Shown here one piece after another: positions 50,290 through 59,036 of a stretch of 64,000 nucleotides of DNA. The notes beneath the pieces were generated by a model, which saw nothing but the letters and a program-made list of their open reading frames with translations, had not been told where the DNA came from and made no database searches. Made by a program: the position numbers and the translations under genes. How positions within the stretch are numbered: position 1 is the stretch's first letter; each line of letters begins with the position of its first letter. This DNA comes from Nonomuraea fuscirosea (GTDB lineage Bacteria; Actinomycetota; Actinomycetes; Streptosporangiales; Streptosporangiaceae), in the NCBI RefSeq assembly GCF_003001935.1, contig NZ_PVNG01000012.1:299979-363978 (forward strand), given 5' to 3'.

Positions 50290-51207
50290 TTACTTACCCC
50301 CAAGGGCACGAAGGAAGAAGGCGACGTTGGCGGGGCGCTCCGCCAGGCGGCGCATGAAGTAGCCGTACCAGTCGTCGCCGTACGGGACGTAGACGCGGAC
50401 CGTGTGGCCGGCCCCCGCCAGGGCCTCCTGCCGGTCGGTCCTGATGCCGTAGAGCATCTGGAACTCGTGGTCGCCGATCGCCCGCCCGAACCGGTCGGCG
50501 AGCAGCTCCGTGATCGCGATCATGCGGTCGTCGTGCGTCGCCACCATGGGGTACCCCTTCCCCGCCATGAGGATCCGCAGGCATCGCACGTACGCCTTGT
50601 CCACGGCCGTCCGGCCCTGGTGCGCGACGGAGGCCGGCTCGCGGTAGGCGCCCTTGACCAGCCGCACCCGCGAGCCCTCCGCGGACAGGTCCCGGCAGTC
50701 CTGCTCGCTGCGGAACAGGTACGCCTGGATCGCCACGCCCGTCGCGGGATGGTCCTCGCGCAGCTTGCGCAGGATGGACAGGGTGGAGTCGACCGTGGTG
50801 TGGTCCTCCATGTCGAGCGTGACGGTCGAGCCGCCGGCCGCCGCGGCGGCGCAGATCTCGCGGGCGTGCTCCAGGGCCATGGCGTCGTCGAGCCGCTGGC
50901 CGACGGCCGACAGCTTCACCGACACCTCGCCCCGCGATCCGAGCCCGAGCGGCCTGATCGCCTGGAGCAGCGTGATGTAGGCGTCGGCGGTCGCCTCGGC
51001 GGCCCGCGCGTCGAGCGTCTCCTCACCGAGGTGGTCGACGGTCACGGCGAGCTTCGCGTCACTCAGGCGTTCGACCGCGTTGCGGGCCTCTTCGACGCTC
51101 TCGCCCGCGACGAACCGGCCCACGACCTTCTTGGTGGGCGGGAAACCCGACACGGCACGGCGTACGGCACCGCTCCTGGAGGCGGCGAGCAGCAGTTGAC
51201 CCAGCAT
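50290..51207 (-). CDS. putA: Proline dehydrogenase
   Basis: A 305-residue monofunctional FAD-dependent proline dehydrogenase (Gram-positive PutB/PruB type) that oxidises proline to pyrroline-5-carboxylate. The barrel core is recognisable in VSVKLSAVGQ, VTLDMEDHTTVDSTL, AIQAYLFRSEQDC, RVRLVKGAYREPASVAH and FQMLYGIRTDRQEAL. The C-terminal PYGDDWYGYFMRRLAERPAN is the conserved substrate-binding RRxxE region. It precedes pruA directly. The divergently encoded PucR-type regulator is its probable activator. Confidence 0.95.
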   Translation of the reverse strand: MLGQLLLAASRSGAVRRAVSGFPPTKKVVGRFVAGESVEEARNAVERLSDAKLAVTVDHLGEETLDARAAEATADAYITLLQAIRPLGLGSRGEVSVKLSAVGQRLDDAMALEHAREICAAAAAGGSTVTLDMEDHTTVDSTLSILRKLREDHPATGVAIQAYLFRSEQDCRDLSAEGSRVRLVKGAYREPASVAHQGRTAVDKAYVRCLRILMAGKGYPMVATHDDRMIAITELLADRFGRAIGDHEFQMLYGIRTDRQEALAGAGHTVRVYVPYGDDWYGYFMRRLAERPANVAFFLRALGGK

Positions 51208-51284
51208 GTGTCCCAGTGTAGAAACCGCAGCTCAGCGGGGGCCATCGACGGGCGTAACGCCGCATGTGGCAGGCTGTCGTACAA

Positions 51285-52442
51285 ATGCACAACACGGCAG
51301 ACCTACAAGAGATCGTCGACGAGATCGCCGCCCGGCTGGGGGCGTCCGCGACGCTGGAGGACCGCTCGTTCCGGCTGCTCGCCTACGGGGCGCAGCACGG
51401 TGACATCGACACGGTCCGCCAGGAGTCGATCCTGCGCCGCCGCGCCACGGGAGAGGTGCGCGACTACTTCGAGCGCTACGGCATCGCGCGGGCCGGCGGC
51501 CCGGTCAGGATCCCCGCCGACGCCGAGCTCAGGGTCCTGGCCAGGGTCTGCTGGCCGTTGCGCCACGCCGACGTCACGTACGGCTACCTGTGGCTGCTGG
51601 ACCCGGGCGAGCTGGCCGACGGCCCTGAGCACCCGGAGTCGCCGCAGGGCGAGCTGGGCGGGCGCGCCGACCCGAGGCCCCACGGCGAGCGGGGCGGGCT
51701 GAGCGACGCCAGGCTGCGGGCGGTGGCGCCGCTCGTCGCCAGGGCCGCCGCCGCGCTCGCCCAGGAGGCCAGGAGCAGGCAGGACCTCGGGCGCGGCCTG
51801 CGCGCGCTGCTGTCGCCCGACCCCGAGGTGCGCGCGGGCGCCTCGCTGGAGGTCCCCGGCCCGGTCGCGGCCATCGCCGTACGCGAGTCGCCGGAACGGG
51901 TGGCCGCCCTCTGGACGCTCCCGCGCGGCGTCCTGGCCCGCACCGGCTCGCCGGTCGCCCTGCTCGCCCCCGCCCACCTGGCCGGAGAGGTGGCGCAGAC
52001 CGTGCAGAGCGCGTACGGCACCGCGGCCGGTATCGGCGCGCCCAGGGACGATCCGGCCGACGCCTGGCTGAGCTGGCGTGAGGCCCGCCAGGCGCTGCGC
52101 ATCGCCGAGCACTTCCCCCGCCACGCCCCCGTCGCCCGCTGGGAGGAGCTCGGCGTGCACCGCCTGCTGTCCCGGCTGAGCCAGACGGACCTGCGCGAGC
52201 TGGCCGAGGAGACGGCGGCGCTGGACGCCGAGCTGGCCCAGACCGTGGAGGTCTACCTGGACCGCGGCGGCCACGTGCAGAAGACCGCCGCCGAGCTCGG
52301 CATCCACCGCCAGACGCTCTATTACCGGCTGGGCAAGGCCGAGCGCCTCACGCACAGGGACCTGTCGGACGGTGACGACCGCCTGGCCGTCCACCTGGGG
52401 CTCAAGGCGGCCCGGCTACGCGGCGCCGACGCCTCGTCGTAG
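51285..52442 (+). CDS. PucR/CdaR-type transcriptional regulator of proline catabolism
   Basis: A 385-residue regulator with an N-terminal sensory region (DLQEIVDEIAARLGASATLEDRSFRLLAYGA, a GAF-like start), a central domain, and a C-terminal PucR-type HTH_30 (VEVYLDRGGHVQKTAAELGIHRQTLYYRLGKAERL). Such proteins activate proline-utilisation operons in actinobacteria. The divergent location 77 bp from putA supports that role. ATG 51285 was chosen over ATG 51264, and neither has a clear ribosome-binding site, so a leaderless mRNA is possible. An insert of about 35 Gly/Pro/Glu-rich residues lies in the middle. Confidence 0.85.
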   Translation: MHNTADLQEIVDEIAARLGASATLEDRSFRLLAYGAQHGDIDTVRQESILRRRATGEVRDYFERYGIARAGGPVRIPADAELRVLARVCWPLRHADVTYGYLWLLDPGELADGPEHPESPQGELGGRADPRPHGERGGLSDARLRAVAPLVARAAAALAQEARSRQDLGRGLRALLSPDPEVRAGASLEVPGPVAAIAVRESPERVAALWTLPRGVLARTGSPVALLAPAHLAGEVAQTVQSAYGTAAGIGAPRDDPADAWLSWREARQALRIAEHFPRHAPVARWEELGVHRLLSRLSQTDLRELAEETAALDAELAQTVEVYLDRGGHVQKTAAELGIHRQTLYYRLGKAERLTHRDLSDGDDRLAVHLGLKAARLRGADASS

Positions 52443-52446
52443 GGCG

Positions 52447-53322
52447 TCACTCGCTCTCGTCGAGGACCCGGCGCAGGGTGACGGCGAAGGCGTCGGGGTC
52501 GCCGGGCATGCCGAACTCGTCCCCGAGGAAGCCGCCGTGGTTGCTGGGGAAGGTCACCGGCTCCGTCCCGAGCCGCCCGGCCACCGCCACGGCCGACCGG
52601 CAGGCCATCTCGCCCTCGGACTCGACGCCGACGCCGACGACGATCCTGGTGGAGGCGGCCCGCAGCGCCTCGAAGTCGTGCCGGTGGTGCGTACAGGTGA
52701 TGAGGTTCTGCGCGAACAGCACGTCCTCCCTCGACCCGTCGTCCTCCGTCGGCATCCCGAGCTCGGCCGGGTCCTGGACGGGCAGCTCGGACAGGTCGGC
52801 GGGAAGTTCCCCGCGCCACCCGGAGGTGCCGATGAACTTGGCCATCGCCGCGCCGAAACCGTCGCGCTCGTACGTGGCGCGGATGTCGGCGATGGCCGCC
52901 AGCGCCCGCTCGCGGTCGGGCAGCTCCTGGGCCGCGGGCGGCTCGTGCGCCACGAGGACGCGCACCTGTTCAGGATGCCGGGCGACCAGCGCCAGCCCGT
53001 TGACCGCGCCGCCGCTGCTGGCGAAGATGTCCACCGGCCCGGCGCCGAGCGCGCCGATCAGCCGGTGCAGGTCGTCGGCGTGCAGGTCGGGCGTCGACTC
53101 GACGAGCCCGTCGGTGCGGGTGCTGCGCCCGATGCCGCGCGGGTCGTACGTCACCACCGTGCGGTCCTGGAAGTGCCCGGCCAGGGTGGTGAAGCCGGTC
53201 GCGTCCATCGGCGAGCCGATCATCAGCAGCACCGGCCGGCCGGAGCCGGACTCGGGCTCGCGCACGTCGTAGTGGAGGGTCGCTCCCGGCACCTCGATGG
53301 TGTGGGTCTTGGGGTCGGTCAT
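52447..53322 (-). CDS. Alpha/beta hydrolase
   Basis: A 291-residue alpha/beta-hydrolase-fold protein. Oxyanion region LLMIGSPMDATGF, YDPRGIGRSTRTDG, nucleophile elbow DIFASSGGAVNGL (Ser 103) and a late His in SNHGGFLGD. No signal peptide. The ATG at 53322 has AAGGAG about 7 nt upstream, so the longer open frame is ignored. Convergent with the PucR-type gene, whose stop is only 4 bp away. Substrate unknown; esterase, lactonase or epoxide-hydrolase-like activity are all possible. Confidence 0.85.
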   Translation of the reverse strand: MTDPKTHTIEVPGATLHYDVREPESGSGRPVLLMIGSPMDATGFTTLAGHFQDRTVVTYDPRGIGRSTRTDGLVESTPDLHADDLHRLIGALGAGPVDIFASSGGAVNGLALVARHPEQVRVLVAHEPPAAQELPDRERALAAIADIRATYERDGFGAAMAKFIGTSGWRGELPADLSELPVQDPAELGMPTEDDGSREDVLFAQNLITCTHHRHDFEALRAASTRIVVGVGVESEGEMACRSAVAVAGRLGTEPVTFPSNHGGFLGDEFGMPGDPDAFAVTLRRVLDESE

Positions 53323-53410
53323 GGGTCGCTCCTTCTCGATGACGATATGCAGACCGGCGGGCGCGGTGAAACTCATCGGCGAGGTGACCCATCATGCCCT
53401 CAGACCGTGT

Positions 53411-53953
53411 TCAGGCCCACAGCACCGACCCGATGATCAGCAGGAACAGGAACGCCAGCAGGCCGAGCGGGATCGCCATGAGGGCGATCGTGATGCCCAT
53501 CCCGTTCCACTGCTGAGGCGGGGGGCCGAGCGCGCCGCGGGAGTAGGCCCACATGGGTGCGCGGTACTCGACGTCGAGCGACATGCCGGGCTGCAGCCAG
53601 ATCGTCAGGTCCGCCGGGCCGATCTGCGAGGGCAGCAGGTACGGCAGATGGACGTGCAGGTGGTGCCGGCCGGGAGGCAGCACGATGGCGTTGCGACCCC
53701 ACCGGCCGGGCATCGGGCGCCCGTCGACGACGACGGTGGGTGTGATCATGGACAGCATGAAGCCGAGCCAGTGCCGCTGGATGTCGAGGACGAGCTGCGC
53801 CTGCGGCCCCTGGGGCATCGGCGGGGGCGGCTGACCGTGACTCCACGGTCCCGAGTGCGGCCCTGGCAGTGGCCCAGGTGGCCCAGGTGGCCCTGACGGT
53901 GGTCCGTATGGCGGTCCTGGTGGTGGTCCGTACGGCGGCTGGGGCGGATGCAT
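53411..53953 (-). CDS. Proline-rich membrane protein, function unknown
   Basis: A 180-residue protein not recognised by name. A cytoplasmic N-terminus of about 45 residues is nearly all Pro, Gly and Tyr (PPYGPPPGPPYGPPSGPP). A middle beta-rich region of about 90 residues (LVLDIQRHWLGFMLSMITPTVV to LDVEYRAPMWAYS) has the look of a small ligand- or lipid-facing domain, with GRHHLHVHLPY. One C-terminal membrane helix follows (ITIALMAIPLGLLAFLFLLIIGSVL). The ATG at 53953 opens the Pro-rich tail. Monocistronic. The 180-bp gap upstream holds an unusually AT-rich stretch (54003-54050) suitable for its promoter. Confidence 0.75.
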   Translation of the reverse strand: MHPPQPPYGPPPGPPYGPPSGPPGPPGPLPGPHSGPWSHGQPPPPMPQGPQAQLVLDIQRHWLGFMLSMITPTVVVDGRPMPGRWGRNAIVLPPGRHHLHVHLPYLLPSQIGPADLTIWLQPGMSLDVEYRAPMWAYSRGALGPPPQQWNGMGITIALMAIPLGLLAFLFLLIIGSVLWA

Positions 53954-54092
53954 GGCGCCAGATGCTATCGCCACCGCCGCGCCTCATGCCCACGCTTCGA
54001 AATCCGTGGAAGCACATCAAAACGGACAAATACATACAATGCGGACAGAATGGGTAGGAGTCCGTAGGGATCGATTGCCCACCCCACCGAGG

Positions 54093-54122
54093 CGCCCCGG
54101 CTGTGGGGAAGCAGCCGGGGCG
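54093..54122 (-). terminator. Terminator of lgt
   Basis: A perfect 11-bp stem (CGCCCCGGCTG with CAGCCGGGGCG) and 8-nt loop, 10 bp beyond the lgt stop. Confidence 0.75.
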
Positions 54123-54132
54123 TTCTCCTGCC

Positions 54133-54987
54133 TCAGGACGTATGGACGGGCCGCGCCGCGGGCGCCACGATCTCCTCGTCGTCCGCGCGGCGCCGTACCC
54201 AGAGGTAGACCAGCGCCCCGGCGAACAGCACGATCGACGTCCACTGGTTGACCCGCAGCCCGAGGAACTCCACCGCGTGGTCCACCCCGCCCACCGGATC
54301 GATGCGCAACCCCTCGATCCAGAAGCGCCCGAACGTGTAACCGGCGACATAGAGGGCGAACAGCCGGCCGTGGTGCAGCGCGAACCGCCGTCCCGCCAGG
54401 ATCAGGGCGAAGCCGAGTGCCGCGTCCCAGATCGACTCGTACAGGAAGGTCGGGTGGTAGAGCACACCCGGCTCGCCGCCGTGCGCCCGGTCGATCTCCA
54501 GGCCCCACGGCAGCGTGGTCGGGCTGCCGTACAACTCCTGGTTGAACCAGTTGCCCCAGCGGGCGATCGCCTGCCCGAACGCGATGCCGGGCGCGACCGC
54601 GTCGGCCATGGCGCCGACGGAGATGCCCCGGCGGCGGCAGGCCAGCGCCACGCCCACACCGCCCAGGATGACCGCGCCCCAGATGCCGAGCCCGCCCTCC
54701 CAGATGAACAGCGCCTGGTACGGCTCCTTGACCGCGCGCGGGCCGAAGTAGGTCTGCCAGTCGACGATGACGTGGTAGAGCCGGGCGCCGATCAGCCCCA
54801 GGATCACCCCCGGGACGGCGATGTCGGCGATCGTGCCCTTCTCGCCGCCGCGGGCGCGCCAGCGGCGGTCGCTCAGCCAGGCGCCGAACAGGATGGCGAC
54901 GATGAAACACAGCGCGTACGCCCGGATCGGCAGGAACCCGAGATGCCACACCCCTTGGGGAGGGCTGGGAATGGCGGCTAAGACCAT
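54133..54987 (-). CDS. lgt: Prolipoprotein diacylglyceryl transferase
   Basis: A 284-residue polytopic membrane enzyme that attaches diacylglycerol to the lipobox Cys of prolipoproteins. Seven hydrophobic segments; the signature GRWGNWFNQELYG and the FIWEGGLGIWGAV region with the essential residues of the Lgt active site are present, as is HPTFLYESIWD. It lacks the long charged C-terminal tail of some actinobacterial Lgt proteins. Its substrates in this window include LprG, MceD and MceE. Confidence 0.95.
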   Translation of the reverse strand: MVLAAIPSPPQGVWHLGFLPIRAYALCFIVAILFGAWLSDRRWRARGGEKGTIADIAVPGVILGLIGARLYHVIVDWQTYFGPRAVKEPYQALFIWEGGLGIWGAVILGGVGVALACRRRGISVGAMADAVAPGIAFGQAIARWGNWFNQELYGSPTTLPWGLEIDRAHGGEPGVLYHPTFLYESIWDAALGFALILAGRRFALHHGRLFALYVAGYTFGRFWIEGLRIDPVGGVDHAVEFLGLRVNQWTSIVLFAGALVYLWVRRRADDEEIVAPAARPVHTS

Positions 54988-55063
54988 GCCGGTGAGGCTA
55001 GCGAACGCCGGCCGCCCCGGGCCTTTCCGTGACCTGATCGCGGCTGAACCGACAGGCTTCAGA

Positions 55064-55804
55064 TCACCGGGCGCGGTAGATCTTGACCCAGTCCACGTAC
55101 ATCGAGACCGTGCGCGGCGTCGTGGAGTCGCGGCACTTCGGCTCGCACACCACGTCGTTCTGCAGCGCCAGCCCCATCTTCCGCCCGTCGGGGACGTGCG
55201 GCCCGCGGTAGTCCCAGAGCCTCTTTCCGTCCAGCCAGAACGTCAGCCGCCCCGGCAGCCAGTCCACCGCCACCGTGTGCCATTGAGTGAAGTCCGCCCG
55301 CAGCACCTTCCTGGCCCGGCCGTGGCCGCCGTGGACGAAGATGCCGCCGCCCTGCCGCTTCGGGTCCACGATCTCGGCGAAGTCGACCTCCGCGTAGCCG
55401 GAGCCCTCGCCCTGCGCGGCCGGCCACAGCAGCGCCACCGGCGTGTACCCGGCCCCTGCCTCCGCCTTGAAGCGCACCTCCCAGCGGCCGTACCGCTGCG
55501 CTAGCTTGGTGGCCACCCCGCCCGACAGGTCCTTGCCGCCGTACCTGCCGCCCTTGAGGCGCAGCACGCCGTTCGCGACGGTCGAGGCGCGGCCGGTGCG
55601 GGGGTTACGCTCGGCCCGCGGCGAGTGGTAGATCATCCATTTTCGGGTGTCGATCGAGGAGCCGGAGAAGTTCTCCACCAGGACGGGGGCTCCCCACCTC
55701 GAAGTATGCGTCGGGGTCTGCGCGTGCGCGGTCTGGGGAAGGACGGCGAGGCTCGCGAGCATCGCCGCCGCCACGATCGGGCTGCGTTGAGGCATGCGGA
55801 CCAT
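55064..55804 (-). CDS. Secreted GH16-family glycosidase-like protein
   Basis: A 246-residue exported jelly-roll protein. Signal peptide to about residue 29 (ending TAHAQ), then the GH16 concanavalin fold. The catalytic signature ExDxxE is intact as EVDFAE (E139, D141, E144) inside GYAEVDFAEIVDP. It is preceded by YGRWEVRFKAEAGAGYTPVALLW and followed by the HTVAVDWLPGRLTFWLDGK strand. Likely hydrolyses a beta-glucan or galactan; the specificity is not readable. Start ATG 55804 or 55795, and no strong ribosome-binding site for either. Confidence 0.88.
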   Translation of the reverse strand: MVRMPQRSPIVAAAMLASLAVLPQTAHAQTPTHTSRWGAPVLVENFSGSSIDTRKWMIYHSPRAERNPRTGRASTVANGVLRLKGGRYGGKDLSGGVATKLAQRYGRWEVRFKAEAGAGYTPVALLWPAAQGEGSGYAEVDFAEIVDPKRQGGGIFVHGGHGRARKVLRADFTQWHTVAVDWLPGRLTFWLDGKRLWDYRGPHVPDGRKMGLALQNDVVCEPKCRDSTTPRTVSMYVDWVKIYRAR

Positions 55805-55885
55805 CGAAGCAAAGATCTCGCTCAGATAACACCCCAACCGTCCCATCTGTCACTTTCGTCAGCCCGGACGGCCCCGGACATGGTG

Positions 55886-55912
55886 CCGGCAGGTGGCGGT
55901 GCCACCTGCCGG
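55886..55912 (-). terminator. Terminator of the GT4 glycosyltransferase gene
   Basis: A perfect 12-bp stem (CCGGCAGGTGGC with GCCACCTGCCGG) and GGT loop, flanked by further GGACA/TGTCC pairing, 23 bp beyond the stop codon at 55935. Confidence 0.8.
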
Positions 55913-55934
55913 TGTCCATGGGGGTGACGCGATG

Positions 55935-57038
55935 TCAGGCGCAGGTCGCCTCGTAGACCCGGACGAGCTCCTGGCTCACCCGCTCCCACGAGTAACGCGA
56001 GCGGGCCCGGTCGGCGCCCGCGTAGCCGAGGGCGGTGCGCAGCGTGGGGTCGTACAGCAGCTCTCGGGCCAGCCGCGCGGTGCGCGCGGGGCGGTCCGGC
56101 GGGACCAGCAGCCCGGTGACGCCGTCGATGATGGAGTCCATGTGCGCGCCCACGGCGGAGGCGATCACCGGCACGCCGCAGGCCATGGCCTCCAGCGCGA
56201 CGATGCCCGTTCCGGCCTCGCGCGGCACCGACACCACGGCGTCCGCGCTGCGCATCAGCTTCGGCACGGCGGCCCGCTTGACCTGGCCGAGCAGCGTCAC
56301 CCGGTCGGCCACGCCGAGCTGCTCCGCCAGCGCGCGCAGGCGGCGCGCGTCCCGGTCCTGGTCGAGGTCGTCGGGCTCGGGCCCGCCGGCGATGACCAGC
56401 TCGACGTCGCCGAGACCCTGCAGCGCCCGCACGATCGTGTGCGCGCCCCGCTCGACCGTGAGCGGTCCCACGTGCACCAGGCGCTTGCGCGACCCGCGCG
56501 TGGCGACCGCGCCCCGGCGCTGGAAGCGCTCGGTGTCCACGCCGTACGGCACGACGGCGATGTTGTTGCGGGGGACGCCCAGCCGGATCAGCGCCGACTC
56601 CTCGTCGCCCGACCCCGCGATGACCGCGTTGGCCCGGCGGCCGAGCGCCCGCTCCAGCTCCTTGTGCGCGGTGTCGACCGCGTGGAACGTCTGCGTGACC
56701 GGCACGCCCATGCCCTTGGCGCCCGCCACGGCGACCAGTCCGCCGGTCCACGAGTGGGCGTGGATCACGTCGGGCCTGTCCTCGCTCCAGCGCCGTGACA
56801 GGTGGGTGCCGACCTCGTTGAGGTAGGGGACCACGTCGTCACTCGTGAGCGGCTTGGCCGGGCCCACGTCGATGTGCTCCACGGTGACGCCCGGGGCCAC
56901 CCGCGTCTTGGGCTTGCCCTCGGCGTTGTCACGACGGGAGTAAATGGTGACGTGGTGATCGCGGCCCAGCTCACGCGCGACCGACAGGATGCGGTGGCGC
57001 TGGTTACCGTTGGTGGAAGCGACGATCGCGATATTCAT
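55935..57038 (-). CDS. GT4-family glycosyltransferase
   Basis: A 367-residue GT-B fold glycosyltransferase of family 4. N-terminal Rossmann domain with VIHAHSWTGGLVAVAGA. The C-terminal donor domain begins KRLVHVGPLTVERGAHTIVRAL and has the EX7E-type site PREAGTGIVALEAMACGVPVIAS. It likely builds a glycolipid or small glycoside; MshA-like and phosphatidylinositol mannosyltransferase-like enzymes share this look. The ribosome-binding site lies in the 3' arm of an inverted repeat touching the start codon (57039-57074), suggesting translational control. Confidence 0.88.
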   Translation of the reverse strand: MNIAIVASTNGNQRHRILSVARELGRDHHVTIYSRRDNAEGKPKTRVAPGVTVEHIDVGPAKPLTSDDVVPYLNEVGTHLSRRWSEDRPDVIHAHSWTGGLVAVAGAKGMGVPVTQTFHAVDTAHKELERALGRRANAVIAGSGDEESALIRLGVPRNNIAVVPYGVDTERFQRRGAVATRGSRKRLVHVGPLTVERGAHTIVRALQGLGDVELVIAGGPEPDDLDQDRDARRLRALAEQLGVADRVTLLGQVKRAAVPKLMRSADAVVSVPREAGTGIVALEAMACGVPVIASAVGAHMDSIIDGVTGLLVPPDRPARTARLARELLYDPTLRTALGYAGADRARSRYSWERVSQELVRVYEATCA

Positions 57039-57074
57039 GGCACACCTCAGCGTGGAAAGCCTTCAAGGTGTGCC
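57039..57074 (-). promoter_or_regulatory. Inverted repeat that would sequester the GT4 ribosome-binding site
   Basis: On the coding strand GGCACACCT, 18 nt, then AGGTGTGCC immediately before ATG 57038. The GAGGTG Shine-Dalgarno is part of the 3' arm, so folding (9 perfect pairs) would block initiation. It could equally be a DNA operator. Confidence 0.6.
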
Positions 57075-57145
57075 TGCGTCTTAGGCACGTCGTTACTCTG
57101 TCTCTGACCTTACCCAGTTTTCCCGCGATCGCAAACCCCCACAGA

Positions 57146-58978
57146 TCAGACACCTCTGAGGGCGAACACCACGATCTCATCCCATACCTGGCCGCCCGAG
57201 AACGCGTGCCGGTCCGCCTCCACCGCCTTGACCACGGTCGACGGCGCCTGCCCCGCGCATCGGCTGAGCACGTCGGCCAGCCGTTCCTCCCCGTACGGCT
57301 CGCCGCGTTCGTTCCTGGAGGAGATCAGGCCCTCCGAGTAGAACACCAGCGTCTCGCCCGGGGAGATCGTCAGCACCTCCACGCCGGTCTCCGCCTCCGG
57401 CGCGATGCCCAGCGGCACGCCGCCGCCGGCCGCGAACCGTACGCCGCCGTCGGGCAGCAGCAGCGCGGCCGGATGGTGACCGGCCGAGGACAGCCGGATC
57501 TGGCGCCCCTTCACGAAGCCCGCCGCGGCCATCACGAACATGCCGGTGCCCTGCGCGACCAGCGCCTCGTTGACCTTGCGCATCACCAGGTCGGGATCGG
57601 ACTCCCAGGCGCTGAGCACGCGCAGCCCGCCGCGCACCATGGCGCTGACCGAGGCCGCCTCCTCGCCCTTGCCCGCCGCCCCGCCCAGCGCGAAGCCCCA
57701 CCCGCCCGAGACGGGGAACACGTCGTAGAACTCGGCGCCGACCGACGACCCCGGGTGGTAGACGGCGGCGGCCTCGTAGCCGGGCACGTCGGGCAGGTTG
57801 CGCGGGGCGACACTGGCCGACAGCGCGTCCGCGGCCCGCGAACGGCTCTGGAAACTGCTCTGAGCGCGTACGGCCAGGCCGATCTGCAGCCCCACCTCCT
57901 GCATGACGGCCAGATCCGCGAGCGAGAACGGCGGCCGGTCGTGCCCGCGGACGAGCGTCAGCACGCCGTCGGAGCGGCCGATGGCCACGCTCAGCACCGA
58001 GCCCGCGCCCATCACGGTCAGCAGCGGCCCCTCGGCGCTGAAGCCGAGCAGCGTCTCGTCGTCCACCATCTCCAGCACCACGCCGGAGCCGCGCTCCAAC
58101 ACCTGCAGCACGACCTGGCTGGTCGCCGGATCGGCGGTCTCCACCCGCCGTACCAGCTCGCCCAGCGGATGGTTCTTGGGCGCCATGACGACCGACCGGC
58201 GCGGCACCCCGTCACGCACCATGTCGGCGATCACCCAGTCGGCCCACTCCGCCGCCAGCAGCCGCGTCGCCCGCTGCAGCGCCACCGGGCGCAGCAGCGC
58301 CTCCTCGTCCAGCAGCAGCCTGGCGATCTTGACCAGCAGGTCCTGCCGCTTGGCCGTGGCCAGCAGCAGCGCGCCGTCGGTCTGCTCGGCCCGGCGCACG
58401 CCCGGCTCGGGCAGCTGCACCTCCGTCGGCAGGGCCACCGCCGCGACCATCTGCTGCGGCTCGCCCGGCATCGTCAGCCTGGTCAGCGCGATCTGCACGG
58501 TGTGCGTACGCCCCTGATGCGCCAGCCGCGTCTCGAACGCCGCCGGCTGCCCCGTCTGCAGCACCGACGTCAGGTGCGAGCGGAACGCCGCCCGCCGCGA
58601 CACGTCCACCAGCAGCGGGAACGAGCGGCCCACCAGGTAGCCGTCCGGGCTGCCCAGCACCCGCGAGGTCTCCGGATTGATCCGCCGGACGACGCCGCCG
58701 CCGTCGAGCACGACGACGGGCACGGGGAAGGCGCGGAACACCTGGCGCAGCAGCTTCAGCTCGCGCTGGGTCCCGTCCTTCTTGCTTCCCGCCCGCTTGG
58801 GGGCCTTGCGCAGCTCTTCGCGCGCCTCGGCCAGCAGCTCGGCGGCGGTGTCGAGCTCGGCGAGCGCGGCGTCGAGCGTGGGCGCCAGGTCCGCGGGGTA
58901 GGCGGCCCTCGCCTCGCGCAACGAGGTGACGCGCCCGGCCAGTGCGTCAAGCGCGTGTTCGAGGTCCGGCATGGTCAT
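57146..58978 (-). CDS. PAS-GAF-SpoIIE (PP2C-like) regulator with altered metal ligands
   Basis: A 610-residue signalling protein: N-terminal coiled coil (about 1-75), PAS domain (LLRQVFRAFPVPVVVLDGGGVV, about 75-190), GAF-like domain (about 215-385), and a C-terminal SpoIIE/RsbU phosphatase domain from about 395. In the last, canonical VGGDFYD reads VGAEFYD (413-419), GDVAGKG reads GGAAGKG, and YTDGL reads YSEGL (about 545). Three acidic metal positions are therefore changed (Asp to Glu or Gly), so activity as a Mn-dependent STAS phosphatase is uncertain. It is the neighbour of GAF-ANTAR, STAS, sigma and RsbW-like genes, forming a partner-switching stress module. Confidence 0.85.
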   Translation of the reverse strand: MTMPDLEHALDALAGRVTSLREARAAYPADLAPTLDAALAELDTAAELLAEAREELRKAPKRAGSKKDGTQRELKLLRQVFRAFPVPVVVLDGGGVVRRINPETSRVLGSPDGYLVGRSFPLLVDVSRRAAFRSHLTSVLQTGQPAAFETRLAHQGRTHTVQIALTRLTMPGEPQQMVAAVALPTEVQLPEPGVRRAEQTDGALLLATAKRQDLLVKIARLLLDEEALLRPVALQRATRLLAAEWADWVIADMVRDGVPRRSVVMAPKNHPLGELVRRVETADPATSQVVLQVLERGSGVVLEMVDDETLLGFSAEGPLLTVMGAGSVLSVAIGRSDGVLTLVRGHDRPPFSLADLAVMQEVGLQIGLAVRAQSSFQSRSRAADALSASVAPRNLPDVPGYEAAAVYHPGSSVGAEFYDVFPVSGGWGFALGGAAGKGEEAASVSAMVRGGLRVLSAWESDPDLVMRKVNEALVAQGTGMFVMAAAGFVKGRQIRLSSAGHHPAALLLPDGGVRFAAGGGVPLGIAPEAETGVEVLTISPGETLVFYSEGLISSRNERGEPYGEERLADVLSRCAGQAPSTVVKAVEADRHAFSGGQVWDEIVVFALRGV

Positions 58979-59036
58979 GGTCTGACGCTACGCCACTCGG
59001 GATAATGCTAGCCATAAGGGGTAGAGGCTTGTTGCT

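Noticed and set aside
48031..51702. A 1223-residue forward open frame
   Set aside because: Antisense to pruA and putA, which have full catalytic motifs; composition is Arg/Gly/Val-rich without a fold.
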